Source: a virus. From it: DNA of 43,275 bases. The first letter of the stretch is position 1. Each line of letters starts with the position of its first letter. Location: positions 1 to 43,275 of the IMG/VR virus record IMGVR_UViG_3300030104_004778. One strand, written 5' to 3'. Positions 5,483 through 13,553 of the stretch are shown here, piece by piece. Both the position numbers and the translations under genes were made by a program. The notes beneath the pieces were generated by a model. The model ran no database searches. It saw nothing but the letters and a program-made list of their open reading frames with translations, and was not told where the DNA came from.

Positions 5483-5643
5483 TGGCAGCTCTCACATTCA
5501 CCGGTATCATCTATTACTAGACCACCTTCGTTTTCAAAACTTTTATCTTCTGCTCTACTATTACAATCACAGTTGATACATTCACCTTCTGCATTTGGGC
5601 AGTGACACATCTTATTACATTTTTTACACCAACGTTCAGTCAT
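5479..5643 (-). CDS. Cysteine-rich metal-binding micro-protein, 54 aa
   Basis: Nine cysteines in 54 residues: CKKC (6, 9), CHC (13, 15), CINCDC (22, 25, 27) and CESC (50, 53), with acidic spacers. The spacing suggests two to three bound zinc ions or a metallothionein-like cluster. It lies exactly between the genes at 5231 and 5644, overlapping the former by ATGA. Not a family I recognise. Confidence 0.68.
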   Translation of the reverse strand: MTERWCKKCNKMCHCPNAEGECINCDCNSRAEDKSFENEGGLVIDDTGECESCQ

Positions 5644-5826
5644 TTAACTATTCCCCGCCGCTGCAACACAAATAGGACATGATTTTTTATATCTGTTATG
5701 TGTATAGCATCTAATAGGTTCAGGTTTTAATATTACAGGTTCAACTGTTTCTTTTTTTCCCGATGGTAATCCACTTCCCAGCCAAGCTAAAATTTTTTTA
5801 AATGGCCAAAAAATAATTTTAAACAT
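5644..5826 (-). CDS. Small membrane-associated protein with CPIC motif, 60 aa
   Basis: Starts at 5826 after GAGGAG, eight bases inside the end of the upstream gene. An amphipathic or short membrane segment (MFKIIFWPFKKILAWLGSGL) is followed by a linker and CYTHNRYKKSCPICVAA; C44, H46 or nearby H, C54 and C57 could bind one zinc. A longer reading to 6003 lies wholly within the upstream gene and is a shadow. Function unknown. Confidence 0.7.
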   Translation of the reverse strand: MFKIIFWPFKKILAWLGSGLPSGKKETVEPVILKPEPIRCYTHNRYKKSCPICVAAAGNS

Positions 5827-6469
5827 CTTTTTTCTCCTCAATTTCGTAAAAGAAGTTGTCCGTGTCTTCGGTTCTCCATTTACGCGTGTCTTCAACATTC
5901 CATTCCGAAGTTTGTACCTTCCAATCCGGGATATTATCCTTAACAGTAAAAGAAGGAATGTCCCAAATAATCCGATTGTTAGGTTGTGCTGCATAATTTC
6001 CATCCTCTAGAGCGAGAATGTGTGCGCATTTATGTTCGTGCGAAATTTCAGAATGATCTGTATCTACTATATTACTCTCTGGGTGTGCCCAGTCAACAGT
6101 AAAAAGATATGCACCTGCATGTGTTTTTTTATCTTTGCCAAAATATTTTCCTGATTGTCCGTCTAGGATATCAAAAGAAGTAATAGCAGGATAATAACTA
6201 AAACAATTCCAAAGCTCCAGCTCGTCAAGTCGCATCCTAGGTACTTCTTTGACATCAAAACCTCTTTGAATGAACGCAGATATTGGCAAACGGTAAAATA
6301 CAGCACCGTTTTCCATAATTGCATGAAAGAGTATAGGACGCCCTGTAATCGATGCCAGGCCAAATATAATGCAGTCTTCAACTTCTCCATGATGAGCTTT
6401 AAGATCGTAGAGATATTCTCTCCTGATCTGTGCATAAGTTACAGGAATATTTGCATTCAAATAGGCCAT
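5819..6469 (-). CDS. Conserved marine-phage protein, 216 aa, unknown function
   Basis: MAYLNANIPVTYAQIRREYL, then DLKAHHGEVEDCIIFGLASI and RPILFHAIMENGAVFYRLPI form a recognisable conserved N-terminal half; the C-terminal half is rich in Trp, Asp and His (NRIIWDIPSFTVKDN, DWKVQTSEWNVED). I know this as a conserved hypothetical of marine phages. Its ATG has no clear Shine-Dalgarno site. It lies among the small genes behind the polymerase. Confidence 0.8.
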   Translation of the reverse strand: MAYLNANIPVTYAQIRREYLYDLKAHHGEVEDCIIFGLASITGRPILFHAIMENGAVFYRLPISAFIQRGFDVKEVPRMRLDELELWNCFSYYPAITSFDILDGQSGKYFGKDKKTHAGAYLFTVDWAHPESNIVDTDHSEISHEHKCAHILALEDGNYAAQPNNRIIWDIPSFTVKDNIPDWKVQTSEWNVEDTRKWRTEDTDNFFYEIEEKKDV

Positions 6470-6483
6470 AGGTCATATAGTTT

Positions 6484-6585
6484 CTAGCTTACTAAAAAAT
6501 ATATGGCAACAATAACTACTGCAACTGCAATAGCTACTTTTGGATGTGCTTGTGCCATTGTCCAAAGTTGTTTCACTTTTTCCAT
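6484..6585 (-). CDS. 33-aa single-pass membrane micro-protein
   Basis: AAGGAG six bases before the ATG. MEKVKQLWTMAQAHPKVAIA begins an amphipathic helix that runs into a strong transmembrane helix (AIAVAVVIVAIYFLVS). It lies alone between the polymerase and the 216-aa gene with short gaps on each side, so translation is driven by its own ribosome site. No family recognised. Confidence 0.7.
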   Translation of the reverse strand: MEKVKQLWTMAQAHPKVAIAVAVVIVAIYFLVS

Positions 6586-6595
6586 AATTATCTCC

Positions 6596-8434
6596 TTAAT
6601 GTATGTCACCCCAGTTTTTACCGGATTCATAGTCTACCTTGTTAGGTATCTCCAAGTCAACTGCTGATTCCATAATTTCAGTTATACGTTTAGCTTGTTT
6701 ATCACTTTCTACAGAAATATCCAGTTCATCGTGTATTTGTATATGAGGAATAATTCCTTCTTTATATAGCTCTAGCATAGATTTTTTAGTCATATCTGCA
6801 GCGGATCCTTGAATTAATTTATTTAAAGCTTTGTATGTGTAGGCTCTTCGTATACCTGGTCCATGCTCTTGAACTGCTTGTTCAAATGGTAAGGCCTTAT
6901 GCATACCAAAACTATTTGGTTCCCATAAATGGAAACGACAAAGTCTACCAAGTAAAGTTCTTATCTGACCACGTTGTTGTGCTCTATTAGAAACTCCTTT
7001 CATTAAAGTTTTAACAAAAGGAACTCGACTATGATAAATAGAAAAAAGTTCTTCTGCTTTTTCTTTACTTACTCCAAGCTCTGCTTGAAGTTTTGCTTTA
7101 CCCATTCCATAAAATAATCCGAGGTTAATTGTTTTAGCTTGAGTTCTTGGAATGTCCGCCATCTTCGCAACAATAGTATGGAAGTCTGCGTCGCCCTCCT
7201 TATAGGCGTTTTGTACATTAAAGACGCTTGCGTCTTGATCAAGGGATGCGTAGTGAACCACTAATCTTGGTTCTTGTTGATTGTAGTCAAAGCATCCCCA
7301 CTCGCAACCTGATTCTGGAAGAAAGAGGGATCGAATCAAAGGACCTAAGTCTTTGTTACGAGCGGGAATTTGTTGTAAATTTGGGTTAGAATATGAAAAT
7401 CTTCCTGTTACTGTTCCTCCATTGTCAGATCTAATTTGATTTATATCTGCATGGATTCTGCCACAATGTTCATATCTAATAATAGTATCAATAAATGTAG
7501 TATGGGCCTTGTTTACTTCTCTTGCTTCTGCTATCATCTTAACTAAAGGATGTTCATGAGAGGAAAGGAAATTTTTTGTAAATGATGGAGCTTGAGTTTT
7601 CGCAGTTCGTTCGAAAGGTAAATTTAATTTTTCAAAAACTTTGGCAATCGATCTTGCTGCCCATATTTGAGTGTCTATTCCTGTGTCTTTTTTTATTTTG
7701 TGGAGTAACATTTCTTCTTGTAATGTTAGCTGTCGCTTCAGTTCATGAGCTTTGCTCACGTCAACTTTCACCCCAAGAAATCGCATGTCAACCAGACAAG
7801 GAAACAGATCAGTTTCCAATTCAAAAATAGCTCCTAGATCCTGGTCGCTTAATTCTTTCTGCAAGACTTTCCATAAAGATAAAGTTAATTCTGCATCACG
7901 TTCTGCATAACTTCCTACATACATTGATGGTAACTTCCACATATCTGCTTTGGGATCCACTCCCCATTCATTAGCTGCAGCTCTTAATTCTGTTTCGTTT
8001 TTACCTTTACCAACATAGTCCCAACCTAAACTATTAAGATCATATCTAAATCTATTTTCATTTACGAGTGACGCTGCAATCATGGTGTCATAAATATTTC
8101 CATTTATTTTAATTCCCATTTTTCGAATCCAACAAACATCGTACATTGCGTTATGAAAAACTTTATCCGAAGGAGATTCACAAATGTCTGTAAACCATTG
8201 AATTACCTTACTTTTTTCAAGGTTACCTCCTCCTTCATGATCAAAGGGAAAGTAGCCTGAGTAGCCATCGACAGCTACAGCGATTCCTACAACTTTACCT
8301 TTACCAACTACAGAACCAGAGCCCATTGATTTTAAATCCGGGTCATGTGTTTCTAAATCTATTGCAATTGTATCTGCTTGTCTTAAATCTGGAAATTCAT
8401 CGGGCTTAACCCATTCAGTCTGTGCTTCGAACAT
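6596..8434 (-). CDS. polA: Family A DNA polymerase with 3'-5' exonuclease
   Basis: A 612-aa replicative polymerase. Exonuclease domain: IDLET (D26, E28), FHNAMYDV (N95, D99) and YAERD (Y176, D180), all three Exo motifs intact. Polymerase domain: TGRFS (about 343-347), motif A DYNQQEPR (D383), motif B with R430, K434, Leu438 and Tyr442 in RTQAKTINLGLFYG, and motif C HDE (H568-D569-E570). There is no 5'-nuclease domain, as in T7-type polymerases. Leu438 occupies the place of E. coli Phe762. Its start overlaps the DUF3310 gene by 20 bases, with GGGGGA upstream. It would extend primers made by the AEP primase encoded in the same operon. Confidence 0.96.
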   Translation of the reverse strand: MFEAQTEWVKPDEFPDLRQADTIAIDLETHDPDLKSMGSGSVVGKGKVVGIAVAVDGYSGYFPFDHEGGGNLEKSKVIQWFTDICESPSDKVFHNAMYDVCWIRKMGIKINGNIYDTMIAASLVNENRFRYDLNSLGWDYVGKGKNETELRAAANEWGVDPKADMWKLPSMYVGSYAERDAELTLSLWKVLQKELSDQDLGAIFELETDLFPCLVDMRFLGVKVDVSKAHELKRQLTLQEEMLLHKIKKDTGIDTQIWAARSIAKVFEKLNLPFERTAKTQAPSFTKNFLSSHEHPLVKMIAEAREVNKAHTTFIDTIIRYEHCGRIHADINQIRSDNGGTVTGRFSYSNPNLQQIPARNKDLGPLIRSLFLPESGCEWGCFDYNQQEPRLVVHYASLDQDASVFNVQNAYKEGDADFHTIVAKMADIPRTQAKTINLGLFYGMGKAKLQAELGVSKEKAEELFSIYHSRVPFVKTLMKGVSNRAQQRGQIRTLLGRLCRFHLWEPNSFGMHKALPFEQAVQEHGPGIRRAYTYKALNKLIQGSAADMTKKSMLELYKEGIIPHIQIHDELDISVESDKQAKRITEIMESAVDLEIPNKVDYESGKNWGDIH

Positions 8435-8753
8435 TTTTTACTATCCCCCATGAGTTTTTTGATTTGCGTTCTTCGGCTTGGCGCTTAGATTCTTTATAAG
8501 ATTCTTCTAATTCTTTTTTTTCTTTTTCAGCTTCTTCTAAAAAATCTTTGTAGTCTCTTTCAATAATCATTTCAATAAAGTGAATTGCTTTTTCTAGATC
8601 TTGCTTTTTTCCTTTCAATCTGTGTCTCAAGATATATTTTATAGCGCATCCTTCAGGATAAAGCAACTCATTTTCAATTACAAATTTACTTGGCTGAATT
8701 TTAAATTTTTGATAATGTGATCCGCCAATTTGTTTATCATATGGATTTTTCAT
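8415..8753 (-). CDS. DUF3310 / SaV-like nucleotide-kinase-family protein, 112 aa
   Basis: Carries the family core GGSHYQKFKIQPSKFVIENE, then CAIKYILRHRLKGKKQDLEK and AIHFIEMIIE. These GGSHY-Y-K-QP, IKY-RH and KAIHF blocks are typical of DUF3310 proteins, to which T7 gp1.7 (a nucleotide kinase) is related. A Glu/Lys-rich helical tail (about 74-100) follows. It lies between helicase and polymerase, overlapping both, which suits a role in nucleotide supply; the kinase activity itself is inferred. Confidence 0.85.
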   Translation of the reverse strand: MKNPYDKQIGGSHYQKFKIQPSKFVIENELLYPEGCAIKYILRHRLKGKKQDLEKAIHFIEMIIERDYKDFLEEAEKEKKELEESYKESKRQAEERKSKNSWGIVKNVRSTD

Positions 8754-10189
8754 AGTTTGAATTCCTTTAATTTATTTTTAGATTTTATTAAAAATAAATT
8801 TTCAATTGTTCTAGTTACACCGACATACCACACTCTAAATTCTTCTTCTTGTTTTGCTTGCGATTTCTTTGCACCTTTGATAGTATTCGCCGTTTGATTT
8901 AAATATAAAATTACATTGTGTGCTTCTCCACCTTTAGCTCCATGAATTGTTGAAACTTTTATTCTTGGCGGCTTTAATAAATTTTCTCCATTGCTAATCA
9001 TCGCTTTCATGTATTCTCGTTTAGAAAGTGGAATATTTTTAAATGCTGTTTCCCAACTTAAATTAATATTAAAATTTGTTTCTCCTGTTACTTCTTCTAG
9101 CCTCTGTCTTTTTATATCGGGAGGAATTAGGCCTTGTTTAAATTCATTCCAAGTTTGAATGTCTTCGTATAAAGTTTTTCCTATACTATTCCCTTGATTA
9201 GTATTAAAAAAGTAACCTTTTCTTTTTAAGTATGCTGGAATTTTTTTTAAAAGAGAATTAGTTCTGGCTAAAATAAGCCAATCACCTTCACTCATATCAA
9301 TTCCATTTATATTAAAACGTTCGTATATATTCCCTATTGCATTTTTAGGTAAATAATCCTTAGCAATTCTATTAATATATATTCGTGAAATAATATCTAA
9401 TGCTTTCTGTTGAATAATAGGAGGAACTCTTTCAGATTTATCTAGTAAAATTTCTCGTGCTTCCCATTTAATAAATGAATCTACATCTGCGCCAGCCCAG
9501 CCGAAGATGGCTTGATCATCGTCTCCTGCAATCCAAACATCACAATTGGTGTCTTCTTCAATTTTTTTTATCATAGCCCATTGAATTAGTGATAGATCCT
9601 GAGCCTCATCTACAAAAATAACTTTAAACTTTGGGGTGGTTCCTCTGTCTAAAAATTGTTGAATCATATCTGTAAAGTCAATCAATTTATAAAACTCTTT
9701 ATAGCTATTAATTTCTTTTTCTATTCCAATTAATTTATTTTTACTTATCCAACTTAGATGTTCATTACGATTAAATTGTTGTTCAGCCGTGATTTGTCTC
9801 ACTCTTGCTAGGTTAATAAGACTTAAATACTCACTACTAGAAGAGAAGATTCCATTAAAGTTATTGGTTTCATAGGAAGCATATTTAATTTGAATACCAG
9901 AAGTTTCTCCAATTGCTTTATAATTTCCTTCTTGCATTACATTTTCTTCTTTAAGACCCAGATTATTAAAGGCTAATGAGTGAAGTGTTTGAAAATATCT
10001 TATATCTTTTTTAGTAAGGTCTGGATTCTTTGCTAAAAATCTATCTCTTGCTTCTCCTGCAGCTTTACGAGTAAATGCAAAGTAACCTATTCTGTCATGT
10101 GGGGTACCATTCTTAACGTACTTGTGTACTTCATTTAATAGTCTTCTGGTCTTTCCTGTGCCTGGTGGTCCTACTACTTTATATCTCAT
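8750..10189 (-). CDS. SF1A UvrD/Rep-like DNA helicase
   Basis: A 479-aa helicase, short for the family (about 650-700 aa in E. coli UvrD). Motifs: Walker A GPPGTGKT (7-14), FAFTRKAAGEAR (about 37-48, Ia), motif II DEAQD (194-198), motif III GDDDQAIFGWAGA (222-234), motif V VSTIHGAKGGEA (412-423) and motif VI WYVGVTRT (454-461). The size is close to Dda-type phage helicases. It lies between primase and DUF3310, with a TAATG overlap on one side and ATGA on the other. It would unwind duplex DNA ahead of the fork or process recombination intermediates. Confidence 0.92.
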   Translation of the reverse strand: MRYKVVGPPGTGKTRRLLNEVHKYVKNGTPHDRIGYFAFTRKAAGEARDRFLAKNPDLTKKDIRYFQTLHSLAFNNLGLKEENVMQEGNYKAIGETSGIQIKYASYETNNFNGIFSSSSEYLSLINLARVRQITAEQQFNRNEHLSWISKNKLIGIEKEINSYKEFYKLIDFTDMIQQFLDRGTTPKFKVIFVDEAQDLSLIQWAMIKKIEEDTNCDVWIAGDDDQAIFGWAGADVDSFIKWEAREILLDKSERVPPIIQQKALDIISRIYINRIAKDYLPKNAIGNIYERFNINGIDMSEGDWLILARTNSLLKKIPAYLKRKGYFFNTNQGNSIGKTLYEDIQTWNEFKQGLIPPDIKRQRLEEVTGETNFNINLSWETAFKNIPLSKREYMKAMISNGENLLKPPRIKVSTIHGAKGGEAHNVILYLNQTANTIKGAKKSQAKQEEEFRVWYVGVTRTIENLFLIKSKNKLKEFKL

Positions 10190-11757
10190 TAATAGTTAGC
10201 TCCTTTTCGTTCGATTGGTTTGTGTTCTATTTGTGGTGTATGTAATTGTGGTAGTTTACAAACTTTTAATGTCTTACCATCTACATTTAAAGAATGATCA
10301 AATTCTACATTACATCTATCTTTTAATTTCTGTGCAATTTTTTCTTCAGGAATCTTCCATCCATTTCCTAGGTGTTCAATAAAAGAAGTAAATCTAAAGT
10401 AGTGGAATCCTTCTTCAGTAAAGCAAGATCCATTATGTATTTGTCTTCTCTCTTGTGCTTGAGGGCCATTCACACAGTATTGATATAACTCTTCCTCTAA
10501 TCTGTCTTCAATTTGAGTTCCTTTAGGAGGTGTAATCTTTTGTCCGTTCTTACGCCACTCATTTAATTTAGCTCTAAAATCTTTTGGTTTTAATGGTTCA
10601 AAATAAACTCCAGTCTGTTGCCAGACTAGATTTAAAACTTCTTTCTGTGTTGTCATTAGTTTTGTATTACTTATGATGACTTGAATCTTGTCATCATTAG
10701 GCATAATCACATTAAATCTGTATTCAGGTTCGGCATAAGCTATCATTTCAAAATCTTGAATCTCAGGGAACACAGAAATACTATCTGATTTAACACCGAA
10801 CGGTCTTTTATAACAAAGACTACGCATACATTTATCTTTAATAGGATCTTCATAACAAGTATGACCAGCTGTCTCACCTTTCCATGCTTTAATTTTTGAA
10901 TCTAGTTTTGCTTTATCCCAAGGGTGAGTTAAATAACTATAATTAGCTGCTGATACCTGGTCAGGCCATTTATCTTTGTATTTCTTTTTAGCAAAGACCA
11001 TATAATTGTACATAAATCGATCTCTGCCATCGTCTAACTTAGATTTTGAACATAATGCTAGACATGGTGGTCCATCATCAAATTCTGGATTAGTTCCTAG
11101 TAATATATTTCTGTGGGTTTCTTCTACGAGTTTATCTAAAGTTTCTTTATCTACTTTAGATTCGTTAGCAAATTTTATAAATTGTTCTACCGATAGTTTA
11201 GAATTATTCTTATCTATAGCGTATCGATTAGACTGTCCGTTGTTATAGTAAGGTAGGTTAATGAAGTTTCCTGGTTTAATGTCTCCTTTATCATCTTTCT
11301 GTAGTTCTTTCTGTTTAGGAAAAACCTCAGTAGTTGGTTTTAGTCCTAGTGGTAGTAGAAAAGCTTTTAATGCTTCTATCAAATCTACTGTCGGGATAGC
11401 CTCCTTTAAAAATATATAACAATGCAGTCCGCCACTTTTAGAAAGTATGGGAACTAATGGTAGTTTGTATTGTTGAAATAATGCTAAATAATGTTCAACT
11501 TTAAAGGACCCATAGTCTGGTGGATCTACATCTATGCATCCAAATTGTGCAGTTTTATCTATTCTGCATGGTTGAATGCCAATAGATTTTTTTCCTTGTA
11601 AATGATTCTGATAATCTGCTAATGTGACAGGTCTACCTGCCCATTCGTAATTAGGTTTTATTTTATTTTTTTCTGAGTCTAGTTCTGTCTTTGACATGTC
11701 CGCCATGCCAAAATCACCTTCATATCCTTTAAATAATTCTATAAATTCTTTTTCCAT
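10189..11757 (-). CDS. Archaeo-eukaryotic-type (TOTE-like) DNA primase
   Basis: A 522-aa primase of the AEP fold. Motif 1 is CIDVDPPDY (D76, D78, metal ligands), motif 2 is SKSGGLHCYIFL (H112), and the third block EVFPKQKEL followed by GNFINLPYYN resembles TOTE-type AEP primases. A C-terminal Cys set (GHTCYEDPIKDKCMRSLCYK) may bind zinc or an Fe-S cluster. I chose the ATG at 11757 because its product starts at a natural MEKEFIELFK; a GTG at 11784 is possible. The usual Shine-Dalgarno site is missing, and a GC-rich hairpin lies just upstream. No DnaG-type primase or DnaB-type helicase is encoded in the window. Confidence 0.85.
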   Translation of the reverse strand: MEKEFIELFKGYEGDFGMADMSKTELDSEKNKIKPNYEWAGRPVTLADYQNHLQGKKSIGIQPCRIDKTAQFGCIDVDPPDYGSFKVEHYLALFQQYKLPLVPILSKSGGLHCYIFLKEAIPTVDLIEALKAFLLPLGLKPTTEVFPKQKELQKDDKGDIKPGNFINLPYYNNGQSNRYAIDKNNSKLSVEQFIKFANESKVDKETLDKLVEETHRNILLGTNPEFDDGPPCLALCSKSKLDDGRDRFMYNYMVFAKKKYKDKWPDQVSAANYSYLTHPWDKAKLDSKIKAWKGETAGHTCYEDPIKDKCMRSLCYKRPFGVKSDSISVFPEIQDFEMIAYAEPEYRFNVIMPNDDKIQVIISNTKLMTTQKEVLNLVWQQTGVYFEPLKPKDFRAKLNEWRKNGQKITPPKGTQIEDRLEEELYQYCVNGPQAQERRQIHNGSCFTEEGFHYFRFTSFIEHLGNGWKIPEEKIAQKLKDRCNVEFDHSLNVDGKTLKVCKLPQLHTPQIEHKPIERKGANY

Positions 11758-11771
11758 AATGATCCCGGGTC

Positions 11772-11801
11772 GGGGCAGATCCACTCTCGCTTAGCTGCCC
11801 C
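11772..11801 (-). promoter_or_regulatory. GC-rich leader hairpin before the primase
   Basis: On the minus strand GGGGCAG, a 16-base loop and CTGCCCC form a seven-pair GC-rich stem ending 15 bases before the primase ATG. Just upstream, GGAGGA (about 11804-11811) can pair with TCCTC a few bases earlier, so the only strong ribosome-site sequence here can be hidden. No U-tract follows, so this is not an ordinary terminator. Confidence 0.5.
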
Positions 11802-11820
11802 TATCCTCCAAAGAGGAATC

Positions 11821-12579
11821 TTAGTAATTAGATTCTTCGTTTGTTTCTGCTGCAGCGTTACTGTTCTTTAACGAACCATGGAATTCTTTCGCCATTTGAT
11901 ATAGCGATGCGTTATCCACTTTTCTTGCCAAAGATACTCTGTATCCGTGCCAAGTAAAACTTCCAGAGTTTTCAACAGAATTTAATTTATAAATTCTTGA
12001 AAACATGGGTGCAGGTACATTTTTATTTGTTTTAGGATCAGTTTCAAATTGATCTTGCATCAATGAGTTCCAACCTCTACTCACTTTTAACTGAGTAGAT
12101 TTCATAGCCATTAAGGCTTTTTCTGGTTTCTCTCCATTGATAATTACAAAATGATTAGCTGTTTTGATAATTTCATTTCCATTATCTAAACAATCTTTTC
12201 CTGAAGAGTTCTTTTTAGTTTTAGCTAAAATTTCTGGACCTCTATCAGGGCTAACTGGTCTACCTTCTCTTCTCTCAAAAGGTGCCCACTCTGGATATGT
12301 TAATTTATAGAAAACAGGAATAACTTCTATTCCTTTTTCTCCACTATACAATCTTTTAGTGACTGTATTATAAAACATTCCAGCTTCTGCTCCTTCAACA
12401 TAGTTCGCATGTTTCTTTTTAGTCTCATCCGAACCAGATTGTAATAACTTAAGAAATGGTAAAGCCAAATCGCCTTTATCTATATTCTCAAGTCCTGCGC
12501 CAGCATCTTGAACGAAATTCAATTCCGCTGGTAAGTTACCTTCTTTTTTGACTGTTAAGTCGCTTGTCTCTTGTGACAT
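11821..12579 (-). CDS. Probable single-stranded DNA-binding protein
   Basis: A 252-aa protein starting after AAGGAG. The core has beta-type segments and aromatics (VIPVFYKLTYPEWAPFERRE; SGSFTWHGYRVSLARK) and ends in an acidic, flexible tail with a terminal aromatic (AAETNEESNY), the plan of T7 gp2.5-type and bacterial SSBs. I know this family as the protein encoded next to primase and helicase in marine phages. Functional assignment rests on context and tail, not on a matched fold. Confidence 0.6.
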   Translation of the reverse strand: MSQETSDLTVKKEGNLPAELNFVQDAGAGLENIDKGDLALPFLKLLQSGSDETKKKHANYVEGAEAGMFYNTVTKRLYSGEKGIEVIPVFYKLTYPEWAPFERREGRPVSPDRGPEILAKTKKNSSGKDCLDNGNEIIKTANHFVIINGEKPEKALMAMKSTQLKVSRGWNSLMQDQFETDPKTNKNVPAPMFSRIYKLNSVENSGSFTWHGYRVSLARKVDNASLYQMAKEFHGSLKNSNAAAETNEESNY

Positions 12580-12580
12580 G

Positions 12581-13147
12581 TTATTTGCTCCTTGTTATTT
12601 TTGTTTTGTTTCCCTTAAACAGATTAAAATGTTCAGAAGGCAAGTCTTGCTTTGCTTCAACTCGCTCTCTGTACAGTGCTTTAAGAGTCATAGGCTCAAC
12701 TTTCAGTTTTTGTGAAGGTTGATATCCTTTACTCTCTGCAAGGCTAGTGTATTCACTCGCCTTGTCGTCTTCGCCACGACCAAAGGAAACAGTAATCTCA
12801 TTTTTAATAAGATCACCTAGGTCGTTATCTCGAAGCCATTGGTAAGCGCCTTCCCTGTTTGCTACAGGAATTGTTGCGCTATAAACTTCTTTCACTTCTA
12901 TGGCAGAACCATCTTGAAGCTTAAGAGTTTTTAATTTCATTGATTCCATAATCTCAGGAATAACTTCTGAAGAGATTTTATCTGCTCGCTCTTTCTTTTG
13001 TTTTAAAAGAGTTTCTTCTTTAGCTATTTCTTCTTCTAATTTTTGAAGATCAATTACGTAGTTAGAAAGACTTCTAACATTTTCTAGTTCATTAACTTGT
13101 TGAGGTGCATCCTCAACGAACTGTTCGTGTAAGTTTTCATTACTCAT
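12581..13147 (-). CDS. Conserved replication-region protein, 188 aa
   Basis: Starts at 13147 (MSNENLHEQF) after AAAGGAG; a longer reading to 13165 lies in the upstream gene. A coiled coil (about 25-65, KLEEEIAKEETLLKQKKERA) is followed by LKTLKLQDGSAIEVKEVYSA, REGAYQWLRDNDLGDLIKNE, SFGRGEDDKA and KALYRERVEAK. I recognise this order (W-L-R-G-D-IK, FGRGEDDKA, LKA-RERVE) from phage hypotheticals beside SSB genes. It probably acts in recombination or replication. Confidence 0.72.
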   Translation of the reverse strand: MSNENLHEQFVEDAPQQVNELENVRSLSNYVIDLQKLEEEIAKEETLLKQKKERADKISSEVIPEIMESMKLKTLKLQDGSAIEVKEVYSATIPVANREGAYQWLRDNDLGDLIKNEITVSFGRGEDDKASEYTSLAESKGYQPSQKLKVEPMTLKALYRERVEAKQDLPSEHFNLFKGNKTKITRSK

Positions 13148-13499
13148 CAATTTCTCCTTTCTCATATAGATTGATTTTAATTGGATAGTACATTCTTTCT
13201 TGTCGATCCCATTTTAACAAATTATATTTTCCACTTGTTATATCGGAGACAACAGAACACGCAACACCAATAATAGCAGGATCACCTGTTAAAAGTAAAT
13301 AGTCCTCTTCTTTAAAATTTTTTAACTTTTGTCTTAAAGAAAAAATTATAGGACCAGGGCTAAAAATTATTTGAGAGTCTTCTTTTAGTAATACTTTAAT
13401 ATCACCAAATTTCTGAGCCCCCATAATGTTAATTTTAGGCCTACCCTCTCGAGTGCCTGGTATTTCTTGTATTACATATACTACCGCTTTGTCTTTCAT
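13140..13499 (-). CDS. Conserved replication-region protein, 119 aa, from a leaderless transcript
   Basis: Starts with ATG at 13499, seven bases after the -10 box, so its mRNA should have no leader; no ribosome site exists. The protein (MKDKAVVYVIQEIPGTREGR, then FGDIKVLL, LKNFKEEDYLLLTGDPAIIG and YNLLKWDRQERMYYPIKINL) is a conserved type in marine phages: FGD-LL, EDYLLL-GDP-AIG, LKWDRQE--Y-PI. No function is known to me. It is the first gene of the replication operon. Confidence 0.78.
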   Translation of the reverse strand: MKDKAVVYVIQEIPGTREGRPKINIMGAQKFGDIKVLLKEDSQIIFSPGPIIFSLRQKLKNFKEEDYLLLTGDPAIIGVACSVVSDITSGKYNLLKWDRQERMYYPIKINLYEKGEIDE

Positions 13500-13501
13500 G
13501 C

Positions 13502-13535
13502 TTGACAATATAGTATTGAATGTTTATATTGTCAA
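13502..13535. promoter_or_regulatory. Symmetric bidirectional sigma70-like promoter
   Basis: The arms TTGACAATATA and TATATTGTCAA face each other across 12 bases. On the plus strand TTGACA (13502-13507), 17 bases, TATATT (13525-13530). On the minus strand TTGACA (13530-13535), 17 bases, TATATT (13507-13512). Each -10 box touches or overlaps the other strand's -35 box, so one polymerase at a time can bind. It drives the SNF2 gene rightward (16-base leader) and the replication operon leftward (no leader). Confidence 0.8.
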
Positions 13536-13553
13536 CTAGAAAGTAGAAAAATT

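Noticed and set aside
5827-6003. N-terminal extension of the 60-aa CPIC protein
   Set aside because: It reads through the conserved 216-aa gene in another frame; GAGGAG supports the internal start at 5826.
7582-7830. Plus-strand ORF of 82 codons opposite the polymerase gene
   Set aside because: Lies wholly within the polymerase gene in antisense, no ribosome site, and the polymerase frame has all family motifs.
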